A DNA stretch of 64,000 nt from Acanthococcus lagerstroemiae (Eukaryota > Arthropoda > Insecta > Hemiptera > Eriococcidae). Shown one piece after another: positions 1 through 13,376 of the stretch. The notes below the pieces were generated by a model, which saw only the letters and a list, made by a program, of their open reading frames with translations, did not search any database and had not been told where the DNA came from. The stretch lies in NCBI GenBank assembly GCA_031841125.1, contig CM063106.1, positions 45,621,806 to 45,685,805 of the forward strand, given 5' to 3'. The translations under genes were made by a program, and so were the position numbers. Numbering within the stretch: position 1 is the first letter of the stretch; every line of letters begins with the position of its first letter.

Positions 1-360
1 GTAAGCTCAGTTTTGTCCAATGGTGTTTATTTCTATTTTTCCAAAGGTTATTCTTCCTGACTCGAGAGTCTTGTTTTGAAAGATTTGCTCATCCCTGGTT
101 TTCTCTTTAGCTCTCGTCACTCAAACCCTTCAACTGTGTTTTTTAAAGCTTGAACCATACTGTCGTAGAAATTTTCCTCGACTTTCATTTCCTCTAGCAC
201 TGATTTTAGTTTCTGGCGTGTATTCTCGAGGGGCTAATTCCGGTTACTTTAGTTTTCCTCAAGTTCTAAATTCTTTACGAGATTCTAAAGTCAATTTTTT
301 GGACAAGATAGCCAACCAATCTCTGAGTCGCTGATTTCGAATATTGCCTCAAATATTTTT

Positions 361-656
361 ATCCGACCCCTTCCATAGTAGTGTCGTAATACGAATTCAG
401 TTTCTCCGGTGAAAAATTGCACGAAGTATCGAAATAGGGCTAGTTTTGTGTCGCTGGTTTCGAATATCGCTTCCGATTTTTAATCTGGACCAAATTTAAG
501 CTCCTGTGCTTCTTCAGTTGAGACATTTTTACGACATTATTTTCTATTAGCAACACTTTGAATAAATAAGACTGTATTTTTACCCTATTCTTTGGCATTA
601 ACTACAATGGGTGAATTTCGAGTCAACCGTTGCTTGTCCTACGCTTTTGCTACCTC
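361..656 (+). repeat. Dispersed direct repeat B, copy 1
   Basis: ATCCGACCCCTTCCATAG through GGTGAAAAATTGCACGAAGT to CCGTTGCTTGTCCTACGC matches 2028-2320 over about 295 bases with scattered substitutions. Non-coding. Confidence 0.8.
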
Positions 657-817
657 GGGTTGCACCAGGAGGGACAGGATCCAAAAATTACCCCTGAAAT
701 CGAATGCAGTGACCTCGAAAACCTATTGACCGTTTTCCGAATTTTATTCTTCCACCCACCCCCCCCCCCCTCACGGTCGGCATTAGGTCACACGAAAAAA
801 AATCTAGGAAGTTGTTA

Positions 818-1100
818 ATTGACATCACATCATACTGCACCCCATACAGCGCGTTTTCATTTCCATCATTAAATTTTTACACCCCCTCTGCCACAGCTTC
901 ATAAGCACACAGTAGTAAAAAAAAAAGTTTGTGGAGTGATTGATGATATTAGTCGCTCACCATGTTCGAAAGAATTTGACTCCTCCTCTCCTTTTGCATG
1001 TGTAATTTGTATTTGAAGGGTCTGGAAAACTGGAAAAATTGGCTTGGAAAACCTGGAAAAGTCAGGGAAAATCATTTCCGAATAAGAATGAACACCCTGT
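818..1100 (+). repeat. Dispersed direct repeat A, copy 1
   Basis: ATTGACATCACATCATACTG through GCCACAGCTTCATAAGCACA to TTTCCGAATAAGAATGAACACCCTG (the last stretch split for length) matches 2991-3275. Its right end GAACACCCTG resembles the inverted end of the CAGGGTGTC MITE family. Confidence 0.78.
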
Positions 1101-2027
1101 AACTAGGTTTCCGTAGATGAAGGGTTGTAAATTGAGAAAAAAATTGAAAAACGCGCTTACAGGCAAGAAGGGTTTGAAATTTCGGCAAATTTAAGCCGAA
1201 AAGTGCAGCTTTGCCATTTGAAGGAGAGGTTTCAGTTCTCAGAACGTCTCCCATTAGCTATGACCGACTAATTGACAGAAAATTAAAAGAAAACTAAATT
1301 CCAATTATATTTTTGTACGCTGCTTTTTTTAAAATCTACTCTCACTTATGCGTTCATAATATGAGCTGTTTCAGTGTTTTAAGAAGAGTATTTCAAATTT
1401 ATTTGATATGATTCATAAAAACTTATGTACCTACTATTTGGCACTGAGAGTACTGCACATATATTTACTGATGATAAAAACGTGTTCCACTGGCTTGTCA
1501 CTGAAATATCTCAAAGGGAAATTGAATCATATTCGTGTACATATATTTGAGTGGTTTCCAAGTCCGATCATAAATTTTAGCGAATGTAAAATTATTTATT
1601 TTTTCACCATTTACTGGTAAGTACCTAGTACATTCAAATGTGCTAAGGAGGCATATTGTAAGCTTTCAACTATGACAGTAAAATATGTAAGTGTACGTTA
1701 GAAGCAAGGTCATACATTGTACATAGCAAAATCCGAGATAATTCTTTTTGCGGGTTTTCGAATGCTCTGTACCAAAATGTAAGATTTGAGAAATACTTCG
1801 TCATTTCCTATTCCAACTGAAAATTTTTTTGTCCCTTCTTTTTACCATTGACAATATATTTTTTCTAGCTAATTCCTCTCTTTATCAAATGCACGTATTA
1901 TGATGCAGTCCGGCAGCTTTTTGTCACGTGCTATGTCGCGTACGTGATTTAAATTTATGCGTATTTAAATGCGTTCTATCTCGACGGGTGTCGATATTTT
2001 TGCAATAATTGTGGATTCTATAATCAG

Positions 2028-2320
2028 ATCCGACCCCTTCCAGAGCACTGTCGTAGTACGAATTCAGCTTCTCCGGTGAAAAATTGCACGAAGTATCGAA
2101 ATAGGGGTTGTTTTGTGTCGCTGATTTCGAATATCGCTTTCAATTTTTAATCTGGACCAAATTTAGGCTTCTGTGCTTTTTCAGTTGAGAAATTTTTACG
2201 TTATTTTCTATTAGTAACACTTTGAATAAATAAGACTGTATTCTTACCCTATTCGATGGCTTTAAGTAGAAAGGGTAAATCTCGAGTCAACCGTTGCTTG
2301 TCCTACGCTGTTGCTACCTC
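2028..2320 (+). repeat. Dispersed direct repeat B, copy 2
   Basis: Second copy of the 361-656 block, about 1.67 kb downstream in the same orientation. Confidence 0.8.
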
Positions 2321-2990
2321 ATGGGTACTTTGTCGTTTTTGCTTTTTTCACGGATTATGGGGTATTGAAGTATCGCAGATCTGCTGGTATGGTCAAAATT
2401 TCGTGAAACAGCTGGGAAAGTGCTTTTTGGCAACATCGCTTTCTTTCATTTTTTTTTTTATAATATAATTTTTTCAAAAAATAGATTTTTTCCAGAAATT
2501 GTTCAAAAATTGTGTATTTTAGTGTATAAAAATGGAATAACGTAAAAAATTCCGACCCACCCCCCTTTTTTTGCATTTTTATACCTAAAAAGTGCTATTT
2601 TCAAAAACGAAATGGCAATTTTTCAATACAGCTTCAGGACTTTTTTCTTACGAGCAGGAATTTTGCTCGATTGGAATGGAACCAAGATTAAAGTGACCCA
2701 TTTATATCTGGCTACAAAGAAGGGGGGCAATTGAGAGTCGTAAAATTGCAAAAAAATCGTTCAGAACCCAAAGGGGTTAGGGGTCCAAAAACTTTGAGCC
2801 CCCCCCCAGCTCCGGTACATCAAAATTTAATTTGACGGGACCGGGCTTAAAAGTTGTCTCTTGTAGACCCTCCACCACCACCCTAAAGGACGTATTCCAC
2901 GATTTTCGAATTTTCGAATAAAACAATTTTTTTCGCTTCCTGAAGAGTGCGAGTTTTAGGACATAACCCTATTTAATTCCAACCAATTCA

Positions 2991-3275
2991 ATTGACATCG
3001 CACCACGCTGCACCCCATAGAGTGCGTTTTCATTTTCATCATTAAATTTTTACGCCCTCTCTGCCACAGCTTCAGAAGCACACAATAGTGAAAAAAAAGA
3101 TTGTGGAGTGATTGACGATATTCGCCGCTCACAATGTTTGAAAAAATGTCTCGCCCCCCCCCCTCCCTTTGCATGTGCAATTTGTATTTGAAGCGTCTGG
3201 AAAACTGGAAAAATTGGCTTGAAAAACCTAAAAAAGTCAGGGAAAATCATTTCCGAACAAGAATGGACACCCTGT
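2991..3275 (+). repeat. Dispersed direct repeat A, copy 2
   Basis: Second copy of 818-1100, ending GGACACCCTG. A and B occur in the same order twice, but at spacings of 162 and 671 bases, so the block was duplicated and then altered, or the two families inserted repeatedly. Confidence 0.78.
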
Positions 3276-6160
3276 TACCCTGTTTTATGCGCTTCCCAAC
3301 AAAACTAATAACTCATTTTGTCAAAAAATGTCGCCTGGTCACTTTTTGCTCAACAGCGTCCATATACAGTCCGACATATACGTATCGGTGAGTACGCGGT
3401 AAGAATAACGCATGAAGAATTTATTCCGGATTTGAGAATGCATAAAGAATTATTCCGAATTTCGACACGGTTGTAGCTCCTCAAATATGACTCGTGAGTC
3501 AATTCTTGTCATAGACTTTTTTATAGAAAATTTAGGAGGAACATTTTTTTACTGAAGTTTTTTCCCCTAGAATGTCACGAATTTGAGAAAAATCAAGAAA
3601 ACCGTTTAAAATCCTATTTTGTGTGGCCCCTTCGTTAATAATGGTGGAAGTCAAACCTTTTGTGCGACTTTTTCCCAATCGAACCTGTTTCTTGATTGTT
3701 ATTCTCCTGGGCTATTACTTTTTAACAAGTTGAGATTTACGAATTTGGGGCACAAATAAGCACCATGGTGCTCCGGGAAATTTCCCGGCTTTCCGGTTAG
3801 CCAGTCCGTGTGTGATAATATCTAATTTTTATAATATTTAAAGAAAAAATCTTAAGAGCTTTTGTCGAAATTCTGTGACCAGATCCGAAATCAGCGTGAA
3901 GGTTTGATTCAAGAACAATGGTTTCTTTTTCCGATGCGTGAGGTCTAAAAACTTTTTTTTTAGGAAGAAAAAAGAATCTGATCAAAGTTTTACGATCAGA
4001 TTCAAAATTCGTGACCTGGAAGTAGGTAAAAGAACCATTTTCACCTTTGGTCATTCCAGTCTTCTCACAGAATTACCAATGCGCGTAAATTTGACAAAAC
4101 TGATTACTGTGCCCTATTCAGTTTGCTTTCGTCCGCCTGTGGAGGTAGTGACGCGCTCCTGTAATGCGAGCTAAAGAAATCTGATCCCTCCCCTCCTCCT
4201 GTGTCGTCTATTACGTACGGTGGCTTGTGTGGCACCCAAAGATTCCGTGTTGTTCTGTGATCAGTGAAGTCTGCACCCCAACCAAATATGCTGAAGTAAG
4301 GGGCGAATAAATCTTCTCGCAGTATCAGTGAAATACGCGTGTTTTTGACAAAACTGACTGCTATGTTCGGCATGTCTTCGTCCGCCTTCTGAACACGTTG
4401 GTTCTCATTAATATGTGGAACTGTTCGGGGGGAGGGAGCAATCTAAAACATGGAATTTTTTTACGGAGAGTAAATAAGGACTACCTTAAGTGTAACAATC
4501 CTTTATTCGTCGACCCATGTACATAGTGTTTCCAGGAAACAAAAAACGAACTACCTACTATATAATTATAATGAAGTAGTATTGATTATTTCAGTCGGCA
4601 CTTTCGATTGTTGTCGTTCATATAATGCGGATGCAGTTATTATCTGACGGTTGTTCTTTTTTCCCTCGTCGTAGCCTTTTTAGCCCTCATCCAACGAGAA
4701 AGACAAAATCTATCGATTTTATCGCATATTACACGTGAAAGGCTTCGTGTGCACATACAAACTTGATGGCATTAATGGCTGTATTTTATCTTTTAGCCGA
4801 GTTCTATCGATTATTATTTTGGCTAGCTTACCTAATACCTTATACTCGGATGTCAATCGTGTCACTTTAGTTGAATTACGTGCTCTGCAGAGTTCTCGTT
4901 ACGTATAATTTAAAATTAATTATTTTTGCGGTACTCCATATTTTTCTTCCGGCTTTGGGCTGATGAAACGGTTTAATCGTTCTGAAATTGGACGAGGCGG
5001 CCGTCAATGTTAAAGGTGCGAATATGGCGGCATGCTTGTGCGTGTTCACTGTTCACTGTCCCGTAAAATTTTAATTACAGTACAGCCGCATACGCCGAAT
5101 GATGCACTGAGCTTGATCTTTATTTGACTGCTGGGCTTAAACGCGAGTTTCATTATAGTTGATAATAAAATACTTCATGATGTTTTAGTCTGACGAACAG
5201 CATTTTCGAGTAATCTACTTTCAGTAGGTAGAAGATGCGATAGTTATGTACCTATGTGAAATTTCTCCGTATGCTTCAATTTCGTTGACTGTCGATGAGA
5301 AACTAGATGTGCAGAAAGAGCGAATGTTTTTGTTTGTCGAGTTCGAAAAATCCCGATATTTGCTACATAAGTTAGATCTTTTAGAGCCTGTCGATCTAAA
5401 CAATTTCAATGAAATTGCATATTTGTCATATCAAGTGAGAAACGGTATATTTAAGATACTTTTACGTTTCAGGTCTTCCTAAGTGAAATGAGCCCTATGT
5501 ATTTTCGCACATTTTACCTATCAAAGCATATTCTTGCATATTTTGGTATTTTTCAGCACATATTGTATTGAACCGTTTTAGCGCATATTGAGTTTTCTGA
5601 TTTCTAGCAGGGTAAATTATGCCACGATAACACATTGCCACAATGACACACCCATCAGTATGAGCCAAAGTATTAGCGCTCTCTACTGGGGAAATGTACA
5701 GAGTTGGGTAAAAAGTGATGAAACATTGCTCTATCCAGTTGTCGGCAAAATTAGCCGTACGTTTCTTTCCAGAATTGTGATAAAGTATTTTCTGATAACT
5801 AAACGGAGCGCAACTAAGAAAATAGAAGTTGTGGTTTTCTGAAGAAGTTTAATGCCAAATTAAGTGAAATTCACCTGTGTAGCTACGTGTCTTATTCGTT
5901 GGTTCTATCGTCTTAATAGCGTTGTACAAGCATTTTCTTTCTACTGCGTGAGAGTATCGCCAATTTACGTAATTTTTGCCATAGTGCCACAAAGACACAC
6001 TCTTGTGTGCTGCCACAATGGCACATATTCTAAAATATTGAAATTATTGCAAATTTCACTGAATTTTTTATTTTCTTATTACTGGTTAAAGATAGTTCGC
6101 CGAAAAAGAAGAGAGAAAAAAAACTTCTGGTAGGTAGTTCTTTTCATGTTTTCACGAGTT

Positions 6161-6176
6161 GTGAGTGAGTGAGTGA

Positions 6177-6243
<67 letters not shown>

Positions 6244-6275
6244 AGGGAGGGAGGGAGGGAGGGAGAGGGGGGGAG
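6161..6275. repeat. Compound microsatellite (GTGA)n-(GA)n-(GGGA)n
   Basis: Uninterrupted GTGA units pass into about 29 GA units and then GGGA units. Frames on both strands through it encode only Arg-Glu or Leu-Ser repeats and are artefacts. Confidence 0.95.
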
Positions 6276-6349
6276 TGACTAGTAAGTTGCGTCTCTCCGC
6301 TTTTCCCCTTCCTGTGCTCATCTTTTCATTTTTGAGAAGGATTTACACT

Positions 6350-9195
6350 TTGTATCCTTCATTATCTGCTCTTCATATAGCTCATTTTTTGCCTTTCTTT
6401 CCAGTTCTTTCCCTCAACCATTTCCTCCAACTGTAATAACAATATCCTCCGAAGTCTTATATTGTGACCAATCATTTCAACTCTTCTCTTTACAATAATT
6501 ATGTACAAAATTTTTCTTTTCCTTCGCCTCAGTACTTTCTCATTCCTGATTCTTTCTATCCATTTGATTTTCAACATTCTCTGGTAACACAGTTCAAAAG
6601 CTTCTAGCCTTTTTCTTACTTGTGTTCCTATTTCAAGCTCTCACATCTGTAGAATGCCACAAACCAAGTATACGGTCAAAGAAATCTCAGTCATTTTTGC
6701 AAATCTTTATTTGCCCTAAACATGTCTTCTTTTTTGCAGAAAATCTCGCTTAGCTTGTTCTATTCTACTCTTTAGGTCTGTTTTACTTCGTCCATCTTGC
6801 GTCATCAGACTACCTAAGTATTTATATCAGATCCGTAGCTAACACAAGGGCAGTCAATATTTCATTTATAGGCATATGAAGAAATCTCAAAATATTGTGA
6901 AAACGAAAGCGTTTATCGAAAAAATGAATAGAACAAAATTTATCTATTGAGTCCATTTTTATTTCAATTTGATAAATTGGAACCTTGTCTCTCTTTGAAT
7001 TTTCGCTTTTTCCACTTCATCCTCTATTTGTACTTGAGCCAATTGATTCTTATATAAGTACCTTATTAGTCTTCTATGTATCTTTATACTCAGTTCCTTT
7101 CTCCTTCAATATTTGAAACATTTTTGATCATTCAGCGTTATCAAAAGCTTTTTGTAAATCTACACATGCTGCATGTGTATCCAAACCTTTTTTAGACATT
7201 TTTTCAAATAAAAGCCTCAAACATAAAACTGCATCCCCAGTTCCTCTACCTTTTCTGAATCTAAACTAATCTCTCACTCTTTCTTCCATTTTAGTTTGTA
7301 TTTTCTTATTTATTATCTTAACTAGATTCTTTGATGCATGCGAAAGTAAACTTATAGTATGATCATTTTCGCTGCTTCTTTTCTAGAGATCATAATTAAC
7401 CTGCTTTTCTGGAAATATATTGGCATCCTTCCTCGTACATTCTGCAAATTAATTCATGTAAATGTTTTAAAACTACTTCTCCTGCATTCTTCTATAAATC
7501 ACTAGCAATTTCGTGGTGAGCTTTTTCCGCTTTACCTGCTTTCATTTCTTTCTGAGCTTTATTTAACCCGAATCACAAAATAGAATCTCCTCTATCTTCA
7601 TCACCACAGTTTTTCATCATATATGTCACTCATCTTCTTACTTTTTTTATTCATTTATTATTATTTTTTTTAGTGTCCAATAATTTTCCTTTTTTATCCG
7701 TTAAATTGTTTTCTTTCTTCTTGCTCCAAAATATCTCCTTACTTTGTTATACAGCTGATCGGTATTTCCTTCTTTCATTTGCTCCTGAATTTTCTCACGT
7801 TTTCTAATTAATTAATTTTTCTTTTGCCTTCTTACATTCCCTCTTCATTTGATTTATTTTAATACCTTGTATTTTCCCTTACTTTCTCGATCCTTAGTTT
7901 TTTCATGTGTGCTTTCTTATATTAAACTTTTATCCATAGTTTTCTCCTGTCTATTATTGTACATAAATTTCTTCCTTGCTACCAGATTTATTGTTTTTTT
8001 ATAGTGCTGTCCACTCTTCTTCAGTATAATTTCTTTCCTTTGACTTACAAAGTTCTTTCGTTACTTCTTTTCGATATTCTTCACTTTTCTTTACCTCTTT
8101 CAATATCTCCTAATTCCATTTTGTTTCTACTTCCTTTTTATTCACCTTTTTATATTTAAGCCTATATTTCATTTCTACTATCTGCTCCTGGATACGTCTT
8201 AGAATCCAGTATTTGATTTTTATATCCTCTTCTGGTCATAATATAATTTATTTAATATCTTCTTTCATCTCCTAGACTTTTCCAAGTATATTTTCTTCTC
8301 TCATGATTTTTAATAATTAATTATTTATATTCTTCACAAAATTTTATGAGCCTTGACGCTTTTTCATTTCGCTCTCCCAAATCGTGCGCATACCCCTTCT
8401 TATTCTCGTCCTCCTCACTTGGTGGAGCGTATGGCGATGCGCGCATGCCAGAGTGGCTCTCCAGACACCGCACGCCAGGCCCCGGAACTACCCTCTCGAG
8501 TATCGTGTCGGTAACCAGAGGGACGCCTTGAGGCTGGTCTGGACCCCCATTTCGCTTCTCCTTTCTTTGTATTCGCCTGTCATGCCAGGGCCAATATGAG
8601 GCACACTGACCGAGGCAACGTTCACCCAGTGTTAACCTAGAATTTGGTTGGTTTACAGCTCGACTGCGCTTCCTCCCTGCGCCCCTCACCTCCTCGTCTT
8701 GGTACGTGTAACGATGTAGGAAGGTTGAACCCTGCTAGGACGTCCGCAGCAGCAGCAACGGCTCTAGGGATGGCACAGAGTTACCTCTTACTCTGGCGTT
8801 CCAATCTCCCAATTTAATTTAATTTTCTTTTTTTAACCTTGCCTAATATTTCATCGGTTTTTCTTCATATTTTTCTACTTCTTCTTCACTATTGGCATGT
8901 AAACTCGGACTATCATTAAAGATACTGGTTTAGCTGAAACTTCACCTTTAATATTCTCTCTTTATGCTAGGTGTAATTTTTCACTCTATTCCCTATACAG
9001 TCTTGTTAATAATAATACCTACGCTGGCTTGTGTGTTTTTCGCAGCTTTATTAATTATTTTGTTCGCCCCCGTCTGAAGATCGTATTTTTCTGGCCATCT
9101 CACTTCGCTGATTCTTATTAGGTCTAATTTTTATGTTTTCATCTCTTTCTTAAGTTTTGTAATTTGCCTGCCTCAATCAGTGTCCTTACATTTCA
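6350..9195 (-). mobile_element. Degraded LINE (endonuclease-reverse transcriptase type), copy A
   Basis: Read on the minus strand, broken frames follow the LINE order. An AP-endonuclease start with DLIRISEVRW lies near 9100. LGDWNARV (active-site region) lies near 8800, then GERNEKASRLIKFCEEYK and RRKYTW near 8330. RT motif A remnant CVDLQKAFDN lies near 7160. The C-terminal tail IKWIERIRNEKVLRR with EMIGHNIRL lies at 6380-6570. Many stops and frameshifts show it is long dead, and the YADD region appears deleted. RTE-like by its EN and tail motifs, but the clade is not settled. A GC-rich insert interrupts it at 8420-8783. Confidence 0.75.
8420..8783 (-). mobile_element. GC-rich 364 bp insertion inside the LINE endonuclease domain
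   Basis: The LINE protein runs GDWNARV up to about 8790 and resumes EEDENKKGYAHDLGERN at about 8419, so the intervening 364 bases are foreign. They are far more GC-rich than the LINE. The flanks CTCCTCACT (8411-8419) and CCTCTTACT (8784-8792) are possible diverged target-site duplications. On the minus strand GGGTTCAACC (8723-8732) resembles a Pol III B box, so a SINE is possible, but no tRNA can be named. A 122-codon minus-strand frame across the insert is accidental. Confidence 0.5.
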
Positions 9196-11819
9196 TGTCC
9201 TCCCTATTCTCAATTCTGATAGTTTGCCGCCTGGACATCCGATTGGGAGAATTTTTACGTCCAGAAAGTGCGGTAGCCCGGATGGTCTTGACCCCCTTTA
9301 CAACTTCGTCAAGTGGTGGTTTTCCTCATTTTAGCACCCCAAAACCCCTCTTCCTGTGATAAGACCAGACCCCCTCGAACACTAAACTGGACTACGCTAT
9401 TGTGTTCGGTAATTGATATTTACTTCGTGAGTTGCCATCATAATTGTAATGACAGAGAAACGCGTCTCCAAGGAAGGATAGGAATGTCGATTCCCCTTGC
9501 TTTCATCAGAGTTTATTTGTCGGAGTTTTTCTTTTCCTAGGTGCCTTCTGTTCTTCTTTAAGCCTGCCCGCCTTGCCAAGGTAGCACACATAAAAAGGAC
9601 CTAACGAAGTGGTCCCGCAAATTTTTTCACCAAATGGGAAACTAGACCTTGTATGTAAATCTTTGTTTATCCCGCATCGATTCGACTTCGCAGTCAAAAA
9701 TAGACGAGAGAGGGCATTTCGTGACACACCCTATACTACTTATCTCGTATCTGCAGTTGCATTCCTCACCATTTCAAGTTCTAAGTGCCTATCGAGTGCC
9801 TAGTAATCGTTGATTTTTGATGCTCATTCCAAACACGTAAATGAAACGAAATTATCTGTATTTCAATTAGCAAAACCGTCATCGAGCCTAATTTCAAGCA
9901 GTTAATAATTTAAAGTTGGAAGGTTACTACGCTTATACGTACCTAACAAAAATAAATTTTAATGGTTGTAGGTTGCTTGAATAATTTATCAACGGGCGCG
10001 TTACGTAACCGGTTCTTCATTAATCCTGATAATGAGTGAAAAAAAAGAGAAAAATAAACAAGAAGAAGAAACTAAACAAATGAACGTAATCTGTTTTAAT
10101 GAAGACTTTTCGCTTTATATATTTAATTCTTCGCGTGTAGTGCATGTAGGTGTATGTACAAGGTACGCACATTTCACAGGTGAATGACAGACCTCGTGTG
10201 TGTCGACAAATGTGAGAATTTATTATGTTGACGGACAGGTACACGAGTTCCTTTTTATAAACGACATTCTGGAGCGTAGAATTATTTATTATTTGAAGAC
10301 GAAATTAAAGTAGCTGACGGAAATTAATGACAATTTCCGGGGAGACACCTTCAACGACTTCCACGGAAATGAGACGCGTAAAACTGAAAAAAATTGGAAT
10401 GTCATCGAATCCGTGTACACGAAGGTTGTAGCCAATTTTGAAATAATTTTCCCACTTCGAATCTCGTGTTCGGGAATGTTTTCCGAATTTCGGACGACTA
10501 ACAAAACCAGCCTACTAGCCTTGGAACAGGCTTTGTTTACTTTTGCAGCAAAACACTTCATTATGGAGGGCCTTTTTTTCGAGTCCCCAGGTACGTCATT
10601 ATTTGAACAGCTTACGAACACACTCGTATTGATAAAATGGGAGTAAAGATCAATAAATGATTGGATTAATGTGAAGTGTTATCAGTAGAACGAAGCCTCT
10701 AATCTGTGCTGCTTATTAATCGAAGTTAATTTCCGCCTTTTCCCATTCGAAGTTTTTAGTTCACTTGTACTGTTTATCGCGCGTAGAAGTGTAGATGTGT
10801 TCTTTTGATTTAAATTACAGTTGTCTCTTGCAGTCGCTTCCTCAAAGAAACTGTTGTGTACGCGTGCTGTGATTTTCGTTTTATTCGTTTTAATTTTCTA
10901 AACGTGCGAGCCTTGTTCGTCAACTGTGCTGAAACTGTCGCTAGTGTGACCTGTGACGCTTCTTGGATACACAGTTTGGAAGTATGTTCAAAATAAGATT
11001 CCATCAGCATATGGGAAAGTTCTCCGCGTTCTAAGACGGCCGTAAATTATTGCAGAGGCGCCGGTGGGACGTCATATGTGGGGGAGGGAGGAGTGAGTGA
11101 GAAGCTGAGTCCGGGAGCGTTGCCAGTTTAGTATAATTTGAAGTCCATTTAGCACCATGATTTTCGGATTCAGCATCAGCATAAATTGCTAGCATAATCC
11201 GTTTTAATTTTGGCATAATTTTCCGAAATTTAGCATAATTTTTTTTCATAATCCGCAGTCAGCGCTCCATACCACAAACGGTTAAACTTCGAACCATTAA
11301 TTATTCGGCATAATCTGTACCGAGTCTATACAATGACCCTGTCCGCTATTCATCATTATATCATCAATCAGTGTCACACGAAATGCCTTGGAAAAAAGAC
11401 GTAGAAGTCAATATGTTCTTAAGTCTTCGTTTCGGGGCTAGCGGATATACGAGTATGTAGATACAGTTTGAGGAATATTAACATGCACGAATTGACGAAC
11501 TCTATGAACAATCAACTTGAAAAGTTAGTAGCCAAAAGAAAAATGTAGCATAATTTTCTGTTATATTTTTTTCACATTTTGGCATAATTTAGCCCAGATT
11601 ATCGCCTACAAAATCCGCAGAAAAAACCCGTGCGGTTCTTGAAAACGGTTCAATTGCAACCAGTGACGGATAGGCGTTTTTTCTGTGTTCGGTAAAATAA
11701 GTATCTCAGGGATGCCAAAAATATTTTCAAATTTCCCGGGCCCCCCTTTTCCTTGCCAGGTATATTACAGACACCTCATTTAAGGAAGAAATTTCGAATT
11801 AATATTGAAGATATAGTAT
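9196..11819. other. Gene-free stretch
   Basis: No gene recognised. 9240-9540 is slightly GC-richer and may be residual LINE flank. 11030-11640 contains repeated GCATAATTT words. Short frames at 10289-10646 on both strands lack conserved motifs. Confidence 0.6.
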
Positions 11820-12087
11820 AAAAAATGAAAGTAATTATAAATTATGGGAATATAAAAAATCGAATGCATAATTTTCTTAAAAAATAGGACAATAATAATG
11901 AGTAACTTGAGTTGATAATCATTAAAGTAAGAAAGTTCAAATAAACAATAAGGAAGATTATAACAGAAAAACAAAGGAGGAAAAATGAAAATAATTCTAA
12001 TTTATGGGGAATATAAACTGAATGCTTCATTCTTTTTTTCTTAAATAAGAGTGACAATAGAAGTGAGTAGATATCTTGAGCTGATAC
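11820..12087 (+). repeat. Imperfect tandem duplication, ~160 bp period
   Basis: AAAAATGAAAGTAATTATAA ... GAGTAACTTGAGTTGATA (11820-11919) recurs as AAAAATGAAAATAATTCTAA ... GATATCTTGAGCTGATA (11980-12087). AT-rich, non-coding. Confidence 0.65.
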
Positions 12088-12149
12088 TTGATAGTCAAGA
12101 TGCACAATGGTTCTTATGTTGACATTATTAAATTAATAAATTAGCGAGA

Positions 12150-12400
12150 GATGAAACTACGAGTATAGGGTGGTGTGCGGGGTTGAAACACCTCCCCAAT
12201 AATTTGGCAGTCAGCAAATTTTGAAACTGTTCATTGGAATTTTTCACTTTTTATGAATGTTTGTTTGTTTATTATTTTTTTAATTAAAAAATATTTCAAT
12301 TAAAAATGGGCGGATTTTTAATTTTAAAAAAATTAAACCGTGAATTTTTAATTTTTAAAACATATTTTTCGGCAAATTTTTCTTCTCCACCTCCCCAAAT
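12150..12400 (+). repeat. Dispersed ~250 bp repeat D, copy 1
   Basis: GATGAAACTACGAG ... TTGAAACACCTCCCCAATAA ... GTTTGTTTGTTTATTATTTT matches 13377-13625 in order and orientation, 1.2 kb away. Confidence 0.7.
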
Positions 12401-12602
12401 TGAAAGTCAAATTTCGTTTCTGAAAATAAAGTACCCTGGACTCCTGTCAGAGACTAGTCAGTCAAAAACCGAAGGTTTCAAAAGCTAAGTATCGAACGTT
12501 ATCTGAAAGGTTGAAATAAAGCTGAAATGTGGAAGACATTTCGAAAATCTGAAAGTCGGTAGCAAACGTTGAATTTCGAATTTCAATAACTGTTCTTTTT
12601 TT

Positions 12603-12872
12603 CAGGGTGTCTAACAGCATGAAAAAATGAAAATAGCATGAATTTGGTGAGAGGTAGCATGGAAGCATGAAAATGGCATGATTTTTGGAAATTTCAAAGA
12701 AAATCATGAATTTTTGTCGATTGTAAATTATTTTCTTAATAGCTAAATTATCAAATCACTCGGGGGTAAGTTTTTCAGTGCTACTCAATGTTGAATGATT
12801 TATGAAAGAATGATAGGGAGTGGCATGAAAATGACATGAATTTTCAATTTTAAAAATTGTTAGATACACCCT
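12603..12872. mobile_element. 270 bp MITE with CAGGGTGTCTAACA ends
   Basis: CAGGGTGTCTAACA at the left matches the inverted TGTTAGATACACCCT at the right with one extra base. The flanks CTTTTTTT and ATTTTATT are a possible worn TSD. The interior is full of GGCATGAAAATGGCATGA-type strings. Related by its termini to 35760-36133. Confidence 0.6.
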
Positions 12873-13376
12873 ATTTTATTAGATTCTCTGTTTGACCAAT
12901 ATTCTGAAATTTGAGAAAGTTGAACATTTTGTTAAAATCTAAAAGTTGAAAGCAAAAGACTTAATTTTCAATGTCACAAGCTGAATCCAATAGCAAATGT
13001 TCTATTATTTGATTTACGGGCTTTGATCCTGATGAATACAGGAGAGACATTTAGTCTGGAACAAAAGTCAAAACTCCATGTGTTTTTCCCATAATAACGA
13101 AAGGGAGCTTATGGCACAGATTCCCAGTATCCGATGACCTGAAACTTTGTTGGTTTTTTTTTTCGATTTTATTGGAACCAACTTCGGAGACGAATCAAAG
13201 GAAATTCAGAAGAAAATACCATCAAGAGTAAATAACGACCACCTTATGTGTAGAGGAAGTTGTGTGTTCTCAAGTATTCCTAACATCCTTCCAGCTTACC
13301 CTCCCAGACTAGGGTATGCTCATGTGCGCAAATGAGAGTGCTTGGGGGATGAGGTGTTCCAATCTACATTTGCAGG

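Larger units (their letters stand above)
1101..6160. other. Gene-free stretch, upstream region
   Basis: Apart from repeats A and B, no gene or RNA was found here or in 1-360. Homopolymer C and G runs are common. A partial duplication places CGCGTAAATTTGACAAAACTG (4082, 20 of 21 bases) and CGTGTTTTTGACAAAACTGA (4337) about 255 bases apart, each followed by CGTCCGCCT. A frame at 5246-5482 has a protein-like composition but no recognisable family or splice context. Confidence 0.6.

Noticed and set aside
6079..6436. Arg-Glu and Leu-Ser repeat proteins on both strands
   Set aside because: Translation of the GA/GGGA microsatellite.
8321..8689. 122-codon frame on the - strand
   Set aside because: It joins a LINE endonuclease piece (GERNEKASRLIKFCEEY) to the GC-rich insert; it is a chance fusion, not a gene.
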